Shown here: positions 62,349-64,000 of the stretch, in pieces
Numbering within the stretch: the stretch's first letter is position 1
How the letters are laid out: the number at the start of each line of letters is the position of its first letter
Assembly (NCBI RefSeq): GCF_030848805.1
Contig: NC_092360.1
Location: forward strand, 682,001-746,000
Reading direction: 5' to 3'
DNA: 64,000 nucleotides
Origin: Temnothorax longispinosus
Taxonomy: Eukaryota; Arthropoda; Insecta; Hymenoptera; Formicidae
Notes under the pieces: model-generated
What the model was told of the DNA's origin: nothing
The model's database searches: none
The model's input: only the letters and a program-made list of their open reading frames with translations
Position numbers and translations under genes: made by a program

Positions 62349-62613
62349 CTCTGGGAAAAATAAACTTTGGGGCCCACGGTTATAGTAATCAAATTATTTT
62401 GATATCGTAACCCTAATTAACATTTTGGTTAGTGCCCCAGTGAAAGTTATCTTTGCGCAACTGAATATCGACAGAACTAATTGAGAGAATTGACTAGTAT
62501 AATTCTTAAAAATCTTTGAAATAGATAGAATAGCTAATTACGATTTTTAGTTGCGCGTAATCGTGGGCCCTAAAGTGGGTTATAATTTTTCCCAGTTTTT
62601 ATTTTTCCCAGAG
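62349..62613. mobile_element. 265-bp inverted-repeat MITE
   Basis: Ends CTCTGGGAAAAATAAA and its reverse complement, followed by paired blocks around ACTTTGGGGCCCACG (left) and CGTGGGCCCTAAAGT (right). The right arm carries an extra stretch of about 22 nt that repeats the TGGGAAAAAT motif, apparently a small internal duplication. TA lies next to the left end and one base from the right end. No ORF. Confidence 0.75.
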
Positions 62614-64000
62614 ATACATACCGGAAACAATACAATTTACGTAACATTCATGATAAAAAGTTAATACTTCAAAAATAATACAATAAAAAATATATTAATA
62701 ATAATGATATGTATAATATTAATAATCATGTATAATATCAATAATATTAATAACATAATCTCACTAAAAAATTAGAAGTATTTTATATTTTATTGTTGTA
62801 ATCGTACCTTGATCAAATAAGGACGTATGATCGTTTTGTTCGTACATGTGGTTGAAGGTTAATGATGACCCTCTATGTCATTAATGTGCTAATAAGCGTG
62901 AAAATAATATTCCTTTCTCCGTGATGCGCAGTTCGTTGCGTAAGCTGCGCTCCCGCTGTTCGGGCTAGAAAGCGCCACTGGCATTAAACTTCGCTATCGC
63001 GCTCGCGCGGCCATTTTTCCGCCTACTTTTGCGGAGTATCGGCGAATTTTTACTTGGCCTACTTCGTCTTATCGTTATACTACAGTAAAGCTGTGGAGGA
63101 AGGCTCGACCGGGTAATTCGTGTCCCTCTCCCTTCCTCGACCGCCGCGCCGTCGTCGCCGCCGCCTCGTCGTCTACGCCTTGTCATTGAAAGTATTCAAG
63201 ATCTAGTGCAGAACGCAGCTGCATATTGTGCTGGCTGCACACGCCACGCAAGACGTCCCTCGCGAGACGAGATTATTATCGAGTGCCACGCTCGATGAGT
63301 CTTCGCGCCTATACGGAATCGCGATCAAAAATCCAAATCTCGCTTCTTAGCAATGTCCTAGAAATGTACGTAAATTTGTCGAGAACGCAATGATCGTTAT
63401 ATATATGACTTTAACTTCGAACTCATTTTTCATCCTGTGTAAAAATAATTTTAAAAATGATTCGCACACTATTCTACGACAGAGAGAATTGTTTCCGATA
63501 TGGTCTCTCGGTCGAAGATAAGGGCGAATGCAAATAGAATCGCGTTGCTGCCTCGTCTGAAATTCTCACGGAATATTTGGCCTAAATGTCGTAATGGGTA
63601 ATCCGCCGTCCCGAATTATGGTTCTCGCAATGTAGAGCAGGCGGGTGATAAAATCTCGTGCTTCGTGTTAGAAACCTTGCGACCGATCGTTACGTAACGA
63701 TATCTACGTACAGGATTTTTCCCAAGTTATGAGGTATACCAGAAAATCGTTATGTGTCACGAAACGGAGCGAAATGAGAATGGAGACGCTAATACTTTAT
63801 CATTTTCACTGAAATTGTGAATCAGAAACGTCGTTCTTCTTGTTACTTATCGCATATGTTATTACCAACGAAATTTTTAAGCTTAAAATCAAGTCTCTGA
63901 AGCTTACGTTTTCGTATATGACAGCGCAAATATGATCAATATTTCTGTAAAGAGTTATCGTGTTTTTTAAACAAATTGCTCAACAATTCTTTAGTACACT
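62614..64000. other. Non-coding sequence with GC-rich patch at 62.9-63.35 kb
   Basis: AT-rich except for a GC-rich patch at about 62860-63350, which includes a CGCCGCCG-type run giving a 73-codon Arg-rich minus-strand frame. No domain, splice structure or repeat could be supported up to the window end. Confidence 0.5.

Noticed and set aside
1..64000. CRISPR arrays, operons, rRNA, tRNA, telomeric or retrotransposon coding sequence
   Set aside because: No regularly spaced direct repeats, no packed same-strand genes, no conserved RNA cores, no TTAGG arrays and no reverse transcriptase or integrase motifs were seen by eye in either strand.

Overview
This window looks like nuclear non-coding DNA from an animal, most likely an insect. 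It has long AT-rich stretches broken by short CpG-rich blocks, many dinucleotide microsatellites, a 500-base run of N (scaffold gap), and numerous small non-autonomous DNA transposons. Operon-like gene packing, ribosome binding sites and CRISPR arrays are absent. The style of the terminal-inverted-repeat elements and the CpG-rich islands would suit a hymenopteran such as an ant, but that is an inference and no gene settles it. I could not defend any protein-coding gene, tRNA or rRNA. Reading frames of 60-280 codons are scattered and overlap on both strands. None shows a recognisable domain, and many are by-products of microsatellites, CpG-rich sequence or the N gap. The window is probably intergenic sequence or large intron(s).

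Layout. 1-4.1 kb: AT-rich sequence with a GC-rich island at 0.54-1.4 kb carrying a small 42-bp tandem duplication. 4.1-4.7 kb: a recent 274-bp tandem duplication whose two copies are separated by a spacer copied from 3.4 kb downstream (7768-7828). 6.85-9.06 kb: two inverted copies of one TA-flanked MITE family. 10.6-10.8 kb: a hairpin MITE. 11.75-12.25 kb: the gap. 12.9-13.9 kb: a 913-bp TA-flanked element. 17.4-21.4 kb: the most CpG-rich part, the best place to look for a promoter or 5' exon. 21.88-22.75 kb: an 873-bp terminal-inverted-repeat element built from about 145-bp internal repeats. 22.8-41.9 kb: mostly featureless AT-rich sequence with CpG/GA-rich islands at 25.9, 26.7, 32.8, 34.6, 36.7 and 38.7 kb. 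41.9-42.4, 46.6-46.7, 48.37-48.63, 54.79-54.91, 59.82-60.17 and 62.35-62.61 kb: six more inverted-repeat elements, one of them a clear piggyBac-type MITE with TTAA target duplication.

No new gene system was found. The strongest unusual signals are the templated-insertion duplication at 4.1-4.7 kb, the internally tandem transposon at 21.9 kb, the twin GGGGTC...GACCCC-type palindromes in the piggyBac-like element, and a 370-bp GA/CT strand-switch region at 38.7-39.1 kb. The arguments rest on visible sequence symmetry; family names beyond terminal-repeat and target-site logic are tentative.
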